A DNA stretch of 64,000 nucleotides from ZC4RG20 sp963702105 (GCA_963702105.1 OY969712.1:1302001-1366000); one strand, 5' to 3'. Positions 51,552-60,962 are shown, counted from the first letter of the stretch. Notes: generated by a model not told the origin, from the letters alone. Made by a program: numbers and translations.

Positions 51552-52502
51552 TCAGAGCAGCCAAAACACGTAGGCCGCGTAGCACAGAAGCAGCCCTGCG
51601 CCTTCCCAGCGGGCGAGACCGCCGCGGTGGAGCATGAACGGCAGCGGCAGGGCGCCGAGCACGATCATGATGCCGATGTCGATCGGACCGACTCCGCCGC
51701 GCGCGAGCGGGTGGATGACGGCCGTGAAGCCGAGGATGGAGAGCAGGTTGAATATGTTCGAGCCCACGACGTTCCCGGCCGCGATGTCGGAATGACCTCG
51801 CAACGAGGCGACGACGGTCGTCGCCATCTCGGGCAGGCTCGTGCCGATCGCGACGATTGTGAGGCCGATGACGGCTTCCGAGACGCCGAGCAGATGGGCG
51901 ATTCCGACCGCGCCGATGACGAACAGCTTACCGCCGACGACGAGCGCGCCGATGCCGAGCACGGTCGCAAGCACGCAGGCCGGAACCCCGGGCGAGTCCT
52001 CGCCGAGCTCCTGGCGATACTCGCTCTTTACGCGCCGGCGCTCGCTGCGGCTGTGGCGCACCGAGTAGGCCGTGTACGCGACGATGCCGGCGAGAAGCAC
52101 CGCGCCTTCCGGTCGCGATATGTGGCCGTCGAGCAGCATCGCGCCGACGAGCAGCGACGCCGCGATCATGATGGGGACGTCTTGGCGCACGAGTTTCGAG
52201 CTCAGGGGCCCGGGGCGAATCAGCGCCGCCATGCCGAGGATCAGGCCGACGTTCGCGATGTTGGAGCCGACTACGTTGCCGACCGCGAGCTCGTCGGACC
52301 CGGCGAGCGCGGCCTGCAGGCTCACGGCCATCTCGGGAGCGCTCGTACCGAAAGCGACGATCGTGAGGCCGACAACGAGCGGACTGATGCCGACACGCAT
52401 GCCGAGCATCGAGGAGCCTCTGACGAGGGCTTCTCCGCCGACGGCGAGCAGCACGAAGCCGGCGGCGAGCGAGGAGAGGATGCCGAACATGCGGCGCAAC
52501 AT
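51552..52502 (-). CDS. Calcium/sodium antiporter (YrbG/CaCA family)
   Basis: 316 aa. Two inverted alpha repeats carry GLTIVAFGTSAPEMAVSLQA with GNVVGSNIANVGLILG, and GLTIVAIGTSLPEMATTVVA with GNVVGSNIFNLLSILG; the two acidic residues in the PEM motifs bind cations. About ten helices, inner membrane. ATG 52500-52502; an internal ATG 12 nt later is also possible. Confidence 0.93.
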   Translation of the reverse strand: MLRRMFGILSSLAAGFVLLAVGGEALVRGSSMLGMRVGISPLVVGLTIVAFGTSAPEMAVSLQAALAGSDELAVGNVVGSNIANVGLILGMAALIRPGPLSSKLVRQDVPIMIAASLLVGAMLLDGHISRPEGAVLLAGIVAYTAYSVRHSRSERRRVKSEYRQELGEDSPGVPACVLATVLGIGALVVGGKLFVIGAVGIAHLLGVSEAVIGLTIVAIGTSLPEMATTVVASLRGHSDIAAGNVVGSNIFNLLSILGFTAVIHPLARGGVGPIDIGIMIVLGALPLPFMLHRGGLARWEGAGLLLCYAAYVFWLL

Positions 52503-52776
52503 AACTTATGCGCGAGAGGTCACGCACTCGGGGCTTCTCCGGCCCCGGCCAGAGGCGCCCGCGACGCGCTGCGAAGCGCCCGCCGGTCGCCGGCCCAATC
52601 GGCGGATACCGGCCGCCACGTAACGCAGAGTTCGCTCCGGTAGGGGAAAGTTCGGATGCGATGCCGTGACGTAAGTGGTAGATTTGAGACCATTCGGCAC
52701 GACTGCCCGCCGACTGCGGGTCGGCGCGGCGCGGCCGTGCAGCCGCAGCGGGCAGCAAGGGGGACTTGAAGGGCTC

Positions 52777-55224
52777 ATGGCGCGCAAATTCCGCTTCGTA
52801 CTCTCGATCGGCCTTGCCGCAGGCGCCGTGCTCGCGGCCGGCTGCCAGCCCTCGGAGCAGAAGCTCATCGCCGAGAACACGGCGACGATCAAGCACTACT
52901 GCACGGATTGCCACAACGACACCGAGCTCGTGGGCGGGATGTCGCTCGAGCATCCGGATCTTGCGCACGTCGCGGCCAATCCCGATCAGTGGGAAAACGT
53001 CATCCGCAAGCTCCAGGGCCACCTCATGCCGCCGCCGGGCGGCCGCAAGCCCGATAACCAAGCGGTCGATACCATCGTCACGTTCCTCGAGGCCCGGCTC
53101 GACGACGCGGCCGCGAAGCACCCGAACCCGGGTCGCGCCGCGATCCACCGCCTGAACCGAACGGAATACGGCAACGCTGTCCGCGACCTGCTCGCGCTCG
53201 ACATCGATCCGGCGGATTACCTGCCCGCCGACGACGAAGGCTACGGCTTCGACAATATCGCGGACATCCTGCGCGTCTCGCCCTCGCTGCTCGAGCAGTA
53301 TCTTTCCGCGTCCACGAAGATCGCCGCGCTCGCGGTGGGCGACCCCGAGACGCCGGTCGTCACGAAGGTTTACCGCGCGCCGCCCGACCTCGCCCAGAGC
53401 GAGCACATCGCGGGCCTGCCGCTCGGCACGCGCGGGGGCATGGTCTTCCACGACAACTTTCCGCTCGACGGCGATTACGATGTGAGCGTGGTGCTGCTGC
53501 GCAACATCGTCGGCTACATGAAGGGCCTCGAGTGGGGCCACGAGCTCGTGATCACGATCGACGGCAAGCCCGTGTTCAAGTCCAAGGTCGGCGGCGAGGC
53601 GGACAACGCGATGTCGGACGCGAATTTCGCCGCCGCGGCGAACACGATCGACCAGCGCCTGCGCACGCGCCTGTTCGTCGAGGCCGGCCCGCACGACATC
53701 GGCGTGACGTTCGCGCGGCGCGACTCGGCCGAAAGCCACGAGCCGCTGCAGCCGCACACGCGCGATCTCGATCTGCAGAACATGAACGGCGAGCCCGTGT
53801 TCAGCTATATGAACGTCACGGGGCCGTACAATGCCAAGGGGCCCGGGGATACGCCGAGCCGCCGCGCCGTCTTCACGTGCCGTCCAAAGAACCCCGCGGA
53901 TGAGCTGCCCTGCGCCGAGGACATCCTTTCGCGGCTCGCGCATCGCGCGTACCGCCGGCCCGTGAAGGAAGAGGATCTCGCCCTGCTGCTGAAGTACTAC
54001 AAGCAGGGGCGCGAGCGCGGTTCGTTCGACGCCGGCATCGAAGAGGCGCTGCGCGTCATGCTCGTGAGCCCGGATTTCCTCTTCCGCAGCGAGCCCGATC
54101 CGCAGGGCGTCAAGCCCGGCACGGTCTACCCGGTCAGCGACCTCGCCCTCGCTTCCCGGCTCTCGTTCTTTCTCTGGAGCAGCCTGCCCGACGAGCAGCT
54201 GCTCTCGCTCGCCGAGAAGGGCAAGCTCTCCGATCCCAAGGTCTACGAGCAGCAGGTCCGCAGGATGCTCGCCGACCCGCGCTCCGATGCCCTCGTGACG
54301 AACTTCGCGAATCAGTGGCTGTATCTGCGCAACCTCGACCGGGCGCACCCGGACGCGGAGCTGTTCCCGAATTTCGACGACAACCTGCGCAGCGCGATGC
54401 GCCGGGAGACGGAGCTGTTCTTCAACAGCATCGTTCGCGAGGACCGCAACGTCATGGATCTGCTGACGGCGGACTACACCTTCGTGAACGAGCGCCTGGC
54501 GCGGCACTACGGCATCCCGAACGTCTACGGCAGCCGCTTCCGGCGAGTGGAGATTCCGAACCCGGCGCGGCGCGGGCTGCTCGGGCAGGCCAGCATCCTG
54601 ACCGTAACCTCGTATCCGAACCGCACGTCGCCGGTCCTGCGCGGCAAGTTCATCCTCACGAACATCCTCGGGACGCCGCCGCCGTCGCCGCCGCCCAACG
54701 TGCCCGCGCTCGACGAAAACAAGCCGGGCGCGCCGGCACGCTCCGTTCGCGAGCGGCTCGAGGAGCACCGCAACAACCCCGTCTGCAAGGGCTGTCACGG
54801 CGTCATGGACCCGCTCGGGCTCTCGCTCGAGAACTTCGACGCCGTGGGGCGCTGGCGCACGGTCGAGCCCGGCGGCAAGGTAGACGCTTCGGGGCAGCTT
54901 GCGGACGGCACGCCCGTGAACGGTGCCATCGAGCTGCGCAAGGCGCTTACGAGTCACCCCGAGCAGTTCGTGGGCGTGGTGACGCAGAAGCTCATGACCT
55001 ATGCGCTCGGCCGCGGTCTCGAGTCCTACGACATGCCGATGGTACGCAAGATCGTGCGCGATGCGGCGAAGGACGACTATCGCTTCTCTTCGCTCGTGCT
55101 CGGCATTGCGAACAGCGTGCCGTTCCGCATGAAGCGCGCCACGTCCGGGGAAGAGACCACGACCGAGGCCCCGAAGGCGGAGACGACCACCGCGTCGCTT
55201 CAAAGCCAGGGGTCGCTGCAGTAG
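52777..55224 (+). CDS. Large diheme lipoprotein of the DUF1587/1592/1588/1585 type
   Basis: 815 aa from ATG 52777. Lipobox LAAGC (Cys23), first heme motif CTDCH (Cys42, Cys45, His46), then the DUF1587 segment (AIHRLNRTEYGNAVRDLLAL), DUF1595/1592 (RLAHRAYRRPVKEEDLALLL, PVSDLALASRLSFFLWSSLP), DUF1588 (RRGLLGQASILTVTSYPNRT) and DUF1585 at the end. A second heme motif CKGCH lies near residue 670. Such proteins usually pair with a DUF1552 gene; none follows here. Probable extracytoplasmic redox protein of unknown substrate. The C-terminus is Thr/Glu-rich and probably disordered. Confidence 0.92.
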   Translation: MARKFRFVLSIGLAAGAVLAAGCQPSEQKLIAENTATIKHYCTDCHNDTELVGGMSLEHPDLAHVAANPDQWENVIRKLQGHLMPPPGGRKPDNQAVDTIVTFLEARLDDAAAKHPNPGRAAIHRLNRTEYGNAVRDLLALDIDPADYLPADDEGYGFDNIADILRVSPSLLEQYLSASTKIAALAVGDPETPVVTKVYRAPPDLAQSEHIAGLPLGTRGGMVFHDNFPLDGDYDVSVVLLRNIVGYMKGLEWGHELVITIDGKPVFKSKVGGEADNAMSDANFAAAANTIDQRLRTRLFVEAGPHDIGVTFARRDSAESHEPLQPHTRDLDLQNMNGEPVFSYMNVTGPYNAKGPGDTPSRRAVFTCRPKNPADELPCAEDILSRLAHRAYRRPVKEEDLALLLKYYKQGRERGSFDAGIEEALRVMLVSPDFLFRSEPDPQGVKPGTVYPVSDLALASRLSFFLWSSLPDEQLLSLAEKGKLSDPKVYEQQVRRMLADPRSDALVTNFANQWLYLRNLDRAHPDAELFPNFDDNLRSAMRRETELFFNSIVREDRNVMDLLTADYTFVNERLARHYGIPNVYGSRFRRVEIPNPARRGLLGQASILTVTSYPNRTSPVLRGKFILTNILGTPPPSPPPNVPALDENKPGAPARSVRERLEEHRNNPVCKGCHGVMDPLGLSLENFDAVGRWRTVEPGGKVDASGQLADGTPVNGAIELRKALTSHPEQFVGVVTQKLMTYALGRGLESYDMPMVRKIVRDAAKDDYRFSSLVLGIANSVPFRMKRATSGEETTTEAPKAETTTASLQSQGSLQ

Positions 55225-55246
55225 GAGCGGCCGGCGCCGTCCGCCC

Positions 55247-56344
55247 ATGACTCGGCGCCCCCGGCCTCCGTTCCGCGCCGACCACGTCGGCAGCCTGCTT
55301 CGCCCGCGCAGCCTGCTCGAGCTTCGGGCCCGCGTCGACCGCGGGGAGGCCGAGGCCGCGACACTCCGTGCCCACGAGGATGAGTGCATCCGCGCGGTCG
55401 TGGCGCTGCAGGAGGCCGTCGGCCTCGAGGGCGTTACGGACGGCGAATATCGGCGCCACAGCTTTCACGGGGACTTCATGAGTCGGATCGAGGGGGTCGA
55501 GTTCAAGCTCTCGCCAGGCGGCGAATCGCTGAGCGGCGGCCCGTTCGTCGCGACCGTAACGGGCCGAATGGCCCGGCCCCCGGGAGGCATCGAGCTCGAG
55601 AATTTCCGGTTCCTTGCGGCGACTACGCGGCGCACGGCCAAGCTCACGATCCCATCGCCGACCATGGTGCACTTCCGCGGCGGCCGCGAGTCGATCGATC
55701 GGACGGCGTATCCCGATCTGGAGGAGTTTTTCGCAGACCTCGCCGGCATTTATCGGGCCGAGATCCGGGATCTGGCCGCGGCGGGCTGCCGCTACCTGCA
55801 GCTCGACGACACCAACCTCGCGTATCTTTGCGACGAGGCCATACGCGCCCGCGTTGCCGAGCGCGGCGAGGACGTCGAGCACCTGCCGCACGTCTACGCC
55901 GAGCTCATCAACGCGTCCGTCCGGGACCGGCCCAAGGAAATGGCCGTCTGCGTGCACCTGTGCCGCGGCAACGCCCGCGGCCGATGGTTTGCGGCGGGCG
56001 GCTACGAGCCGATCGCCGAGGTGCTGTTCAACGAGCTCGAGGTGGACGGGTTCTTTCTCGAGTACGACGACGAGCGCTCCGGCGACTTCGAGCCCCTGCG
56101 CTACGTCCCTCGCGACAAGGCCGTCGTGCTCGGCCTCGTGACGACGAAGCGCGGCGCACTCGAGCGCGCCGAGGAGCTCGAGCGTCGTATCGAGGAGGCC
56201 GCGCGCCATGTTCCGCTCGAGCAGCTGTGCCTGTCGCCGCAGTGCGGGTTCGCGAGCGCCGCCGAGGGCAACCTGCTCAGCGAGGAAGAGGAACGGCGCA
56301 AGCTCGCGCTCGTCGTCGAGGTCGCGGCCGAGGTCTGGGGCTGA
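55247..56344 (+). CDS. Cobalamin-independent methionine synthase C-terminal-like protein (YxjG-type)
   Basis: 365 aa. RADHVGSLLRP opening, then HLC (CVHLCRGNARG), Glu (VDGFFLEYDDE) and Cys (LCLSPQCGFAS) as zinc ligands. Like the protein at 1846-2985 it is a stand-alone C-terminal half of MetE, but the two are quite different in sequence and represent separate subfamilies. Likely a thiol methyltransferase or methyl-transfer/cleavage enzyme; substrate unknown. ATG 55247, 22 nt after the lipoprotein gene. Confidence 0.88.
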   Translation: MTRRPRPPFRADHVGSLLRPRSLLELRARVDRGEAEAATLRAHEDECIRAVVALQEAVGLEGVTDGEYRRHSFHGDFMSRIEGVEFKLSPGGESLSGGPFVATVTGRMARPPGGIELENFRFLAATTRRTAKLTIPSPTMVHFRGGRESIDRTAYPDLEEFFADLAGIYRAEIRDLAAAGCRYLQLDDTNLAYLCDEAIRARVAERGEDVEHLPHVYAELINASVRDRPKEMAVCVHLCRGNARGRWFAAGGYEPIAEVLFNELEVDGFFLEYDDERSGDFEPLRYVPRDKAVVLGLVTTKRGALERAEELERRIEEAARHVPLEQLCLSPQCGFASAAEGNLLSEEEERRKLALVVEVAAEVWG

Positions 56345-56360
56345 TTCGGGCTGCCTCGGG

Positions 56361-56384
56361 CACGGACACGAGCACGGACACGAG
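56361..56384. repeat. 12-bp direct repeat
   Basis: CACGGACACGAG occurs twice in tandem (56361-56372 and 56373-56384) in the spacer before the CHAD gene. Small, possibly slippage-derived. Confidence 0.6.
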
Positions 56385-56397
56385 CGAGAGCAAGGGC

Positions 56398-57324
56398 ATG
56401 AGCACGATCCGCACGCTTGAGTCCGCTACGGCCGAAGCTGCCGGATCGCTGACCGATTTCGTGTATCTGCGGCTCGCGCCCGTGACCGCCGAGCTCGTGC
56501 GCCGGACCGAGGCCGCGAAGGGCGGCATCGACGCGGCGACCGTGCACGCCTTGCGCGTCGCGACTCGCAGGACGCGTTCGGCGCTGCGCTCGTTTCGCCC
56601 TTTGCTGCCCGAGCGCCTCGAGGCCGACTACGGCGGCGATCTGCGCAGGCTCGCGCGCGTGCTCGGGGCCGTGCGCGATCTCGACGTCTACCGTGAGCGC
56701 TATCTGCGCCGCGCAGCCAAGCTGGCGCGCAAGGATCGCGCGGCGCTGGCGCGGCACGAGCGGTACCTCGACGCGCAGAGGGAGCGGGCGGTCAAGGCCC
56801 TCGTCGAGTCCGTGCACGGCGGCCGCTGCATGCGCGCCGTCACCGAGCTTGCGGCCGCGATTTCGCGGGGGCCCGACGCCGCTGCGGATCCGGGGCCTTC
56901 CGCGGCAGCCGGCGCGGCAGCCTACGTCGCGCGCGCGCGTGCAGAAGTCCTTGAGGACGGCCGCGCCATCGAGGCGCGGTCCGCACCGAAGCGCCTGCAT
57001 CGGCTCAGAATTCAGGACAAGCGCTTCCGCTACCTGCTCGAGTTCGTGGAGCCGCTCTACGGCGAGCGCCTGACGCCCGCCATCCGGGCCGCCGTCCGCC
57101 TCCAGGACGTGCTGGGGCGCCACCAGGATGCCTCGACGGCCGAGGCGAAGCTTCGCGATTACGCCCTCACGGTCTCCCCGAAAGAGGACGGGCGCGCCGA
57201 GCTGCTCTCGCTGGGTCAGCTCATCGAGGGCGAACGGCGCGCGGCGCGAACGGCGCGCCGACGCTTTTTCAAGGAGTGGCCGACCATCGAGGCAGCCGTG
57301 CGTGCCCTCGAGCTGCCTGCCTGA
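56398..57324 (+). CDS. CHAD domain protein
   Basis: 308 aa. The CHAD helical-bundle signature is clear: VHALRVATRRTRSALRSFRP in the first half and LHRLRIQDKRFRYLLEFVE in the second, rich in His and Arg that bind polyphosphate. CHAD proteins localise to polyphosphate granules in some bacteria. A PPK2 gene is 35 kb away in this window. No CYTH domain is attached. ATG 56398 follows AAGGGC. Convergent with a small exported protein gene. Confidence 0.9.
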   Translation: MSTIRTLESATAEAAGSLTDFVYLRLAPVTAELVRRTEAAKGGIDAATVHALRVATRRTRSALRSFRPLLPERLEADYGGDLRRLARVLGAVRDLDVYRERYLRRAAKLARKDRAALARHERYLDAQRERAVKALVESVHGGRCMRAVTELAAAISRGPDAAADPGPSAAAGAAAYVARARAEVLEDGRAIEARSAPKRLHRLRIQDKRFRYLLEFVEPLYGERLTPAIRAAVRLQDVLGRHQDASTAEAKLRDYALTVSPKEDGRAELLSLGQLIEGERRAARTARRRFFKEWPTIEAAVRALELPA

Positions 57325-57352
57325 CAGGCGGCGCGCGGCCTCACTTGCGACC

Positions 57353-57721
57353 TCACTTGTGCTGCGGCGGGCCCTCGGGCTGCTGTTTGCCGAGCCGCGT
57401 CTCGTACCACTTCTGCACGGCCTGCTCCTCGGCCAGCGCATATTGGGCGCGCTTCGTGATGAGGCTCTTATAGAGCGTCGGCGCGTTGTCGCCGCCCGCC
57501 GCGTCCAGCTCGTTCTTCAGGCACGCGACATAGTCGTGCACGGCCTTGAAGTAATCGTTCGTCGCCGAGTTGATCTTCTTCTCGTCGCGGCGGCTGTAGT
57601 TATCCTGCTTGGGAATCACGACCAGCGGCGGGTTGTCGCAGGCCGCAGCCGCCTGTTGCGCGACGCCGGTCCCGGCGACGCCGCCGAGCAGGGCGGCCGA
57701 TAATACGAGCCAAGGTCTCAT
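57353..57721 (-). CDS. Small exported hypothetical protein
   Basis: 122 aa from ATG 57719-57721 (GGAGGACCCAA upstream). Signal peptide LVLSAALLGGVAGTGVA, then a helical charged protein with two cysteines (AACDNPPL and YVACLKNELD) that may form one disulfide, a lysine-rich middle and a Gln/Pro-rich end. Periplasmic. No family recognised. The reading frame is unbroken and has a clean export signal, so I consider it real. Confidence 0.75.
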   Translation of the reverse strand: MRPWLVLSAALLGGVAGTGVAQQAAAACDNPPLVVIPKQDNYSRRDEKKINSATNDYFKAVHDYVACLKNELDAAGGDNAPTLYKSLITKRAQYALAEEQAVQKWYETRLGKQQPEGPPQHK

Positions 57722-57856
57722 TTGGGTCCTCCACAATCCCCTGATCATAGGCACGTTAGCATACGCTTCTGCGGCGGTGGAAGGCGTGGCCCGCGCCTTC
57801 CGCGCCGGCCGGGAGGCGTGCCCCTTGCCGTCCGGGCGCCGGAAGGGCAGGGCTCA

Positions 57857-58921
57857 TCAGGAGGCGCCGCGCTTGGCAAGCTCGGCGCGCACGCGCGGCA
57901 GCGCGTCCGGATGCTCGCGCTGCAGGTAGGCGATGAGCGCCTCGCGGACCTTGCAGCGCAGGTCCCAGGACCTGCTCGCGTCGGCCGCGCTGACGAGGCA
58001 GCGGATCTGCATTGCGCGCTCGCTCGAGTCGACGACCTGCAGCACACACAGCCTGCGGTCCCATTCCGGCGCGTCGCGGCAGACGCGCTCGAGCTCCGCA
58101 CGCAGCGCGTCGAGCGGCACGCGATAGTCCACCCAGAGCAGGACGGTGCCGAGCAGCTCGGCGCTCGATCGCGTCCAGTTCTCGAACGGATTCTCGACTA
58201 TCCATTGCAGCGGCACGACGAGGCGGCGCTCGTCCCAGATCTTTACGACCACGTAGGTCGTCGTGATCTCCTCGATGCGTCCCCATTCGCCCTGGATGAT
58301 GACGACGTCGTCGAGGCGAAGGGGCTGGCTAAGGCCGATCTGCAATCCCGCGATGAGATTGCCGAGCACGGGACGAGCCGCAATGCCGGCGGCGAGGCCC
58401 GCCACCCCGGCCGAGGCGAGCAGGCTCGTGCCGAGCTGCCGCACGGCCGGAAACTGCATGAGCACGGATGCGATGCCGACCAGCAGCACGAAGAAGGTCA
58501 CCGTGCGGGCGAGGATGCGCGCTTGCGTCTGCAGGCGGCGCGCCGCGAGGTTGTTCTCCACGCTCACGGGATGCGCGGCGACGACGGCATCCGCGAATGC
58601 GTTGATCGCGCGGATGCCGGTCCAGGTCAGCGCGGCCGTGACCAGCAGCGCAGTCGCGATGCGCGCGACATTGACGGGCGGCAGCGCCGGGGCTGCGGCC
58701 TCGAATACGAATTGCAGCCCGAGCAGCGGGAAGACGACGCGCGTGGGAACGGCGACTGCGTTGACCACGGTGAGGGCGGGGGCGCTGAAGCTCAGTAGCC
58801 GCCGGGCTACAGGGAAAATCACGGCATGCAGTACGATACCGGCCGCGGCAGCGACGGCGACGCCGAGCGCGAGCGTGACCCAAGGGTGGACGGTAAAGTC
58901 GAGATAGGCGGCCAGGTGCAT
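57857..58921 (-). CDS. MscS-family mechanosensitive channel
   Basis: 354 aa. Four N-terminal helices; the pore-helix region is TSLLASAGVAGLAAGIAARP, followed by the MscS beta domain (LRLDDVVIIQGEWGRIEEIT, YVVVKIWDERRLVVPLQWIV) and a C-terminal alpha/beta part. It releases osmolytes on sudden hypo-osmotic shock or has a regulated variant of that role. ATG 58919-58921 follows AGGAAAGCG. Confidence 0.93.
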   Translation of the reverse strand: MHLAAYLDFTVHPWVTLALGVAVAAAAGIVLHAVIFPVARRLLSFSAPALTVVNAVAVPTRVVFPLLGLQFVFEAAAPALPPVNVARIATALLVTAALTWTGIRAINAFADAVVAAHPVSVENNLAARRLQTQARILARTVTFFVLLVGIASVLMQFPAVRQLGTSLLASAGVAGLAAGIAARPVLGNLIAGLQIGLSQPLRLDDVVIIQGEWGRIEEITTTYVVVKIWDERRLVVPLQWIVENPFENWTRSSAELLGTVLLWVDYRVPLDALRAELERVCRDAPEWDRRLCVLQVVDSSERAMQIRCLVSAADASRSWDLRCKVREALIAYLQREHPDALPRVRAELAKRGAS

Positions 58922-58999
58922 GGAGCGCTTTCCTCGGCGGCTCTTGGGCGATCACCCCGGTCGCCGGGGGAGCGCGTTCCAGGAGAAGATGAAAGATAC

Positions 59000-59080
59000 A
59001 TGAAGGATCCGAGCTTTTCGAAACGCTCCGAGACGCGGAACGCGGCGCGCCCGGCCGCCGCGCTGGCGCTGGCCCGATGA
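59000..59080 (+). CDS. Possible 26-aa leader ORF coupled to the DedA-like gene
   Basis: ATG 59000 opens a 26-codon frame (KDPSFSKRSETRNAARPAAA) whose stop overlaps the DedA-like start as ATGA (59077-59080). AGGAG lies upstream but about 14 nt away. Because the DedA-like ATG itself lacks a ribosome binding site, translation through this leader could load it. A candidate only; chance is not excluded. Confidence 0.3.
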   Translation: MKDPSFSKRSETRNAARPAAALALAR

Positions 59081-59751
59081 TATTGGCCCTTTCGCTGCCC
59101 AGCGTCGGGCATCTGATCGTCGCTTACCGGTACTGGATCATCTTTCCGCTCGCCTGCCTCGAGGGTCCGCTCGTCGCGTTCGCGGTCGGCTCCCTGACGG
59201 CGCGCGGTGCCTTCGAGGTCTTTTCGGCCTTTGCGGTGCTGCTGCTCGGGGACCTCGTGCCCGACGTGTCGCTGTTCCTGATCGGCAAGCGGGCCTCGCG
59301 GAGCCGGCGGCTCGCGCGCTGGGCCGACCGCTACGAGCACGTGGGCCGCTCGGCCCGCGCGATGCATGCGGCATGGCGGCGGCACGGCTTTCGGACGATG
59401 TTCGTGAGCAAGATCAGCTACGGGCTCGCGGCGCCGTTGATGGTCTCGGCCGGGTCGAGCGGCCTCTCGGTCTGGAGGCTCATCGCGTACGCGATTCCGG
59501 TGACGCTGTTTCAGTACGGAGTCTTGTTCGCGCTCGGCTATTACCTCGGCTCGCGCTTCAAGCAGATCGAGTCGGTCTGGCGTTACCTCGGCGCCGTCGC
59601 CGCGGGCGTCGTGCTCGTTTTCGTTCTGCGCATAGCCATCGGACATTGGCTCGAGCGCCGAGTGGACCCGGATTCAGACGCGCACTCGGATTCGGGCGCG
59701 GACTCCAATTCGGACGCGGACTCGGATTCGGGCGCGGACCCCGAGCGCTGA
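59077..59751 (+). CDS. DedA/VTT-type membrane protein with Asp-Ser-rich tail
   Basis: 224 aa. Membrane protein with YWIIFPLACLEGPLVAFAVG and FAVLLLGDLVPDVSLFLIG, a VTT/DedA-like core thought to handle membrane lipids or export. Residues about 195-224 are an Asp/Ser repeat (DSDAHSDSGADSNSDADS) encoded by GACTCGGATTCGGGCGCG-type repeats, unusual for the family. No ribosome binding site precedes ATG 59077; see the leader ORF. It ends 10 nt before the glycosyltransferase gene, so the two are probably co-transcribed. Confidence 0.8.
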   Translation: MILALSLPSVGHLIVAYRYWIIFPLACLEGPLVAFAVGSLTARGAFEVFSAFAVLLLGDLVPDVSLFLIGKRASRSRRLARWADRYEHVGRSARAMHAAWRRHGFRTMFVSKISYGLAAPLMVSAGSSGLSVWRLIAYAIPVTLFQYGVLFALGYYLGSRFKQIESVWRYLGAVAAGVVLVFVLRIAIGHWLERRVDPDSDAHSDSGADSNSDADSDSGADPER

Positions 59752-59761
59752 GCGCCGAGCC

Positions 59762-60922
59762 ATGCGCATCGCGCTCGCCACCGACATCTACCTGCCGCAG
59801 CTCTCCGGCGTCGCGGACTCCGTCGACTCGCTGGCGCGGACGCTGATCGCGCGCGGTCACGCGGTCCGGGTCTATGCGCCCGATTTGCCGGGCGCGGCGG
59901 CCGACCCCAAGGTGTGCCGCCGTCCGGCCTGGACGGTGCCGGGCTCGGGCGGCGGGCTGGCGGTGGTCTCGCCTTTCGGCATGCTTCCGGACCTGCGCCG
60001 GTTCGCGCCCGATCTCGTACATACGCACACGTTCTCGACGGTCGGCCTCGCGGCCCTCGCCGCGGCGAGGCGCCTGCGCGTTCCGATCGTGGGCACGGAC
60101 CATACGTTCCCGGCCGACTACCTGCATTATCTGCGGCTCGATTTCGCGCCGTTCCGATACGCCGTGCGCCGGCTCGCGGCCCTCTATTACGAGCGCTGTG
60201 CCCACGTCACGGGCCCGAGCCGAAGCGTTCTCACGGAGCTCGAGGCTTACGGCCTCTCGCGGCCGTCCTCGGTCGTCTCCAATCCCATTCCCGCCGACGT
60301 CTTTCGCCCCTGCGCGGACAAGCCCGCGCTCAAGGCGCGGCTCGGGCTTCGCGCCCCGACGGTCCTGCTTTTCGGACGTATCGCGGTCGAGAAGAACCTC
60401 GAGGTCGCGCTCGAGGTCTTTGCGCGCGCCGCCTCAGGCGCGGAGGCCGTCCTGGCCGTCGTCGGGGACGGGCCGCACCGCGAGGCCTTCGCGGCGCGCG
60501 CGGCTGCTCTGGGCCTCGGCGAGCGCGTGCGCATGTTCGGCGTGCTGCGAGGCGCCGAGCTCGTGGACACGCTGAATGCCTGCGACGTCTATCTCACGAC
60601 GAGCCTTTCGGACACGCAGTCGATGACGATGCTGCAAGCCATGGCCTGCGGCCTGCCCGTGGTCGCCGCGCGGGCGGGCGGCCTCGTCGAGTACGTGGAG
60701 GACGGGCGCTCGGGTGTCCTCGTCGATCCGAAGGATACGGAGGGCTTCGCACGCGCCCTCGGCGAGCTTCTCGCCGATCCCGAGCGCCGGGGCCGGATGG
60801 GTCTTGCCGCCCGCGCCGATACCGGACGGTACGGTCCGGACAACGTCGCCCGGCGCTTCGAGGCGATCTATGCGGCCGCGACGGCCGGCGTCGAGCCGTG
60901 CTTCACCTCGGACCGGTTTTAA
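59762..60922 (+). CDS. GT4-family glycosyltransferase
   Basis: 386 aa. GT-B fold: N-terminal ATDIYLPQLSGVADSVDSLA, linker VVSNPIPADVFRP, nucleotide-binding VLLFGRIAVEKNLEVALE and VVGDGPHREAF. The usual E-X7-E motif reads SDTQSMTMLQAMACG, with Asp and Gln in place of the two Glu residues, so activity or sugar donor may differ. Resembles enzymes of the mannosyl/glucosyl-diacylglycerol type. Membrane-associated at most. Downstream of a DedA-like gene, which is suggestive of lipid metabolism. Confidence 0.88.
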   Translation: MRIALATDIYLPQLSGVADSVDSLARTLIARGHAVRVYAPDLPGAAADPKVCRRPAWTVPGSGGGLAVVSPFGMLPDLRRFAPDLVHTHTFSTVGLAALAAARRLRVPIVGTDHTFPADYLHYLRLDFAPFRYAVRRLAALYYERCAHVTGPSRSVLTELEAYGLSRPSSVVSNPIPADVFRPCADKPALKARLGLRAPTVLLFGRIAVEKNLEVALEVFARAASGAEAVLAVVGDGPHREAFAARAAALGLGERVRMFGVLRGAELVDTLNACDVYLTTSLSDTQSMTMLQAMACGLPVVAARAGGLVEYVEDGRSGVLVDPKDTEGFARALGELLADPERRGRMGLAARADTGRYGPDNVARRFEAIYAAATAGVEPCFTSDRF

Positions 60923-60962
60923 TGCCATTCTTATCGCTTTCCGATCAGAGCGAGGAACTGCG

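Noticed and set aside
51928..55389. 1153-codon leftward frame opposite the DUF1592-type gene
   Set aside because: Antisense of a heme lipoprotein with clear motifs; no domain in the shadow.
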